Assembly (NCBI GenBank): GCA_021813745.1
Contig: JAKAJO010000025.1
Location: forward strand, 1 to 64,000
Direction of reading: 5' to 3'
From: Acidobacteriota bacterium
GTDB taxonomy: Bacteria; Acidobacteriota; Terriglobia; Terriglobales; Acidobacteriaceae
DNA: 64,000 nt
A program made the position numbers and the translations under genes. Below, one piece after another: positions 61,533 through 64,000 of the stretch. Below the pieces are notes generated by a model. That model searched no databases. It saw only the letters and a program-made list of their open reading frames with translations, and was not told the DNA's origin. Numbering within the stretch: the first letter of the stretch is position 1; each line of letters starts with the position of its first letter.

Positions 61533-61789
61533 GTCCACCCGAGGGCGCGAAGTGGGATGGAAGGAACAACCTGCTACGGATTCAGTGGCCCCGCCAGGTA
61601 CCGCAGGCTGTCTCAATGCTGCTTCGATATTTGGATAGGAGAGTCAGGAGCGGGTATGGCGGGGACGAACATGCCCGCTAGGATCGGGAGCGGAAAAGCG
61701 TTGGCACTAATAGCGGCTGAAACGAGGGGAGGTGCTCTTCCCTGCAAAAGGCATTGCACATCCATTTCCAGGGAAGAGGTGAAATCCTG

Positions 61790-64000
61790 CTATCGATACT
61801 GCTGTACAAGACTCAAGAAGGTTCTGCTGATTTGGATGGTGTCATGTGGCAGGAGAATGTAATGCCACGGCTTATCGCTGACGCCTGATGCCCGTTCACA
61901 CCACTGCGTAGCGGCCTTTGCCTTCTTCTGAACATTTGCCGTTTCGACATCGCTTGCTCTCTTGATCTCGCAAAGAAAGCGCCCGCTCTTTGTCTCAACG
62001 ATAAAGTCCGGGTTGTAATTGTCTTCCTCCGCATACTGAATCTTCAGTAAGTCTTTCGGCGGCTTCAGCCACTTGACCGCGTCGCTATCGTCTTCGAGGA
62101 TCGTGGCAAAGCGACGCTCTGGATCAGAATCGAATTTCACCGCTGGATACAGGCACTTCACAAATCCACTGAAGACGAGGCTGCGAATATAGAGCTTGTC
62201 TTCCACCGGCTGCCTGAAGCACCGCGCGTTTTTCCCAAGTTCAACCTCCGCGCTGCTTGAGCTGAGCCGCTGAAATCCGCGCGCAACAGTGACTTGGTAT
62301 TCCGTAGCTTTTTCGATGTAGTGCTGGTTCATCTGCGTGTGAACGAGCCGAACCAGCTCACCCTGGTGATACTGCAATACGTTGCGAACGTCGTCTTCAT
62401 TAGACAGGTACGACTGGAGGTGATGAACGAGTTGACCTGCGAGTCTATAGAGCAACTGCGCATGGTCGTCGTAGCTGATGTCGTCCATGTCGATCAGGCC
62501 GCGAACAATGTAATTTTCCAAAAGCGGCTCCTGGACCACGCCATCGCCGCTCACAATCCGAAATCTCTCGTTGTCTGTAAGGCGCTGAATAAGCAGATCC
62601 TTGGCTACCGGCGGATAATGAACGCTGCTGCAGTCGAGATCGAAGTCCTGGAACCCAATTGTCATCTCGCCGGTTGGAATCACCGTAATCAGCGGAATAT
62701 CGATGGTGTTCTCAACGTAAGCGTTCGTTGTTTTGTCTACAATCGCCTGCACATCAACCTGCTCAACGACACCGGCCAACTCGCCCTGAACTGGGCGAAT
62801 CTCGTCCATGACCCTGGCCACAATTTTCTGTTGCACGTCGGGCGACTTCAGATCGGTTGAGCGACGTAGCTTCTCAAACTCACGGTGAATCACCTGAAGC
62901 GTCGTCTCGGCAACCCTGCGTTCTGGTTCGGTGGAGAAGAGCGGCTTCTGAGCGGCGGGGGCACCTTCTTCGGTACTAGCCGCAGCCGCCGGTGGCGTAA
63001 TCCCAAGAAGTGCATGAAGCGTGGGAGCAATGGTTAAAGCCTGCGTCGGAGCATCGGGAATTTCCCGGCCGATGACAACGCCTGTCCGAATAATCGAATT
63101 CGGATCGTTGGCGTGATCCACAATCTCCTGGAACTTGTCATGCGAGACGATGGTCAGCCGGTCCACATCGGCAACCCCGGTCCGCTTTCCGTAGGGCAAG
63201 CGTAGGCCGCGCCCGATGGACTGCTCGACCAACGTCTTCGAGTTCGCAGTGCGCAGCGGAACAATCGTATAAAGGTTGGTTACGTCCCAGCCTTCCTTGA
63301 GCATGTTCACGTGGACCACGATCTCGGTTGGGTTCGCTGGGTCTTCCACACTGAGCAACTGTTGAACGGTCTCGTCCTTCTCTTCGCCACTCTGGTTCGA
63401 GTGAACGGTAATCACGCGCCCCTTGTAACGCCCCTCAAAGAAGTCGTCCGCTTCTATCTTTGTCAGCAAGTCGCCGGCATGGGTCGTGTCTTTGGCCACG
63501 ACCAGCATGAAGGGCTTCACCAGCGGCCTTCCCGTATCCCGCGAGTAGATGTCGAGCTGCACCTTTGTGTGTTCGTGGACGCGGATGCCGTCCTGCAGCT
63601 TGAGTGTTTCGAGCGCGCCTTCATCGTAGTTTTCCGCGCGGAAGTTCTCTCGCGTGGCAACAGAAGGCTCCTTCACAAAGCCATCACGTAAGGCCGAGGC
63701 GAGCGGGTAGCTGTAGATGACGTTCTTGAAGTCAGTAGTCCGGTTCCCGTTCTCTATCTGCGGCGTGGCCGTCAGTTCCAACCCCAGGATCGGCTTCAGT
63801 TCGTTGATCGCGCGCATCCCTGCCTTGCCGCGATAGCGGTGACTCTCGTCCATCAGAAGAACCAGATCGTCCAGCTTCGACAAATACTCGAAGTAGCTCT
63901 CGCCGATATACTCCTGGAGCCGTTTGATGCGCGGTTCCTTGTCGCCGCGCACTTCGGCGTTGATCTTCGAGATATTGAAGATGTTGATGTGAACGCCGGT
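61790..64000 (-). CDS. Type III restriction enzyme Res subunit, N-terminus beyond the window
   Basis: The frame is open to the right window edge; 736 residues are seen and the N-terminus with Walker A is missing. Visible helicase motifs are II (LVLLMDESHRYRGKAGM), III (LGLELTATPQ) and VI (LVEQSIGRGLRLPYG), with ILKEGWDV-like VNMLKEGWDVTNLYTIVPLR. A C-terminal PD-(D/E)xK nuclease site is present: YNPDFIVETKSGRFLCEIKR gives PD...ExK. Type III enzymes translocate or diffuse on DNA and cut near the recognition site together with a Mod methyltransferase, which is not in this window. Alternatively it is a solitary SNF2/Res-like helicase-nuclease. Confidence 0.88.
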   Translation of the reverse strand, partial: TGVHINIFNISKINAEVRGDKEPRIKRLQEYIGESYFEYLSKLDDLVLLMDESHRYRGKAGMRAINELKPILGLELTATPQIENGNRTTDFKNVIYSYPLASALRDGFVKEPSVATRENFRAENYDEGALETLKLQDGIRVHEHTKVQLDIYSRDTGRPLVKPFMLVVAKDTTHAGDLLTKIEADDFFEGRYKGRVITVHSNQSGEEKDETVQQLLSVEDPANPTEIVVHVNMLKEGWDVTNLYTIVPLRTANSKTLVEQSIGRGLRLPYGKRTGVADVDRLTIVSHDKFQEIVDHANDPNSIIRTGVVIGREIPDAPTQALTIAPTLHALLGITPPAAAASTEEGAPAAQKPLFSTEPERRVAETTLQVIHREFEKLRRSTDLKSPDVQQKIVARVMDEIRPVQGELAGVVEQVDVQAIVDKTTNAYVENTIDIPLITVIPTGEMTIGFQDFDLDCSSVHYPPVAKDLLIQRLTDNERFRIVSGDGVVQEPLLENYIVRGLIDMDDISYDDHAQLLYRLAGQLVHHLQSYLSNEDDVRNVLQYHQGELVRLVHTQMNQHYIEKATEYQVTVARGFQRLSSSSAEVELGKNARCFRQPVEDKLYIRSLVFSGFVKCLYPAVKFDSDPERRFATILEDDSDAVKWLKPPKDLLKIQYAEEDNYNPDFIVETKSGRFLCEIKRASDVETANVQKKAKAATQWCERASGVSDKPWHYILLPHDTIQISRTFLSLVQQYR

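Noticed and set aside
1..64000. CRISPR array, rRNA operon or riboswitch
   Set aside because: No regularly spaced direct repeats, rRNA sequence or recognisable riboswitch core was seen on either strand.

Overview
The window looks like part of an acidobacterial chromosome, probably from the Terriglobia/Acidobacteriaceae. The evidence is two VWFA-related proteins of the type abundant in that phylum, very strong NNC codon preference in the first ~12 kb, short palindromic intergenic repeats beginning gggtRcccca, and an lpxB gene indicating a lipid A outer membrane. Assignment below class level would be guesswork.

Region 1 (1-17,136) is mostly chromosomal backbone. It holds secreted proteins of unknown role, a SAM-dependent methyltransferase, lpxB, an M1-peptidase-like protein that has lost its zinc site, RlpA, a GH24 lysozyme, a cupin protein, a small holin-like membrane protein, an ECF sigma factor overlapping a likely anti-sigma gene, a membrane TPR protein and an SRAP (YedK/HMCES) protein. 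Region 2 (17,137-23,026) is an SOS mutagenesis cassette, imuA-imuB-dnaE2, with overlapping genes and transcribed divergently from the SRAP gene.

Region 3 (23,027-31,680) combines decayed fragments (lipocalin-like, ACR3 arsenite permease, IS3 transposase) with an ArsR-type regulator and a complete efflux operon (TolC, HlyD, tandem ABC ATPase, two ABC-2 permeases). Region 4 (31,691-39,276) is a second ArsR-type gene followed by six overlapping or closely spaced genes, hyfB-C-E-F-G-I. These encode a complex-I-like membrane assembly whose hydrogenase-like large subunit lacks all four nickel-ligating cysteines while the NuoB-like subunit keeps its [4Fe-4S] cysteines. This matches the energy-converting-hydrogenase-related (Ehr) complexes.

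Region 5 (39,290-64,000) begins with a stop-riddled IS5 transposase and a 45-nt 3' fragment of a tRNA-Asp(GTC) gene, interpreted here as the attachment site of an integrated element extending to the right and out of the window. Its cargo includes a KAP-type P-loop NTPase, an HxlR regulator, a sigma/anti-sigma pair, two proteins of unknown function, an FRG-domain protein, an S41 peptidase overlapping a TPR-CHAT protease, a RecB/Cas4-like nuclease beside a DUF4917 (SIR2-like) protein, a ParB/DUF6908-like/ArdC mobile-element module, and the C-terminal part of a type III restriction (Res) subunit cut by the window edge.

The strongest candidates for under-described systems are the ArsR-linked nickel-less Hyf/Ehr complex, the S41-CHAT protease pair and the nuclease-DUF4917 pair. 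All functional statements are read from sequence motifs; no database search was run.
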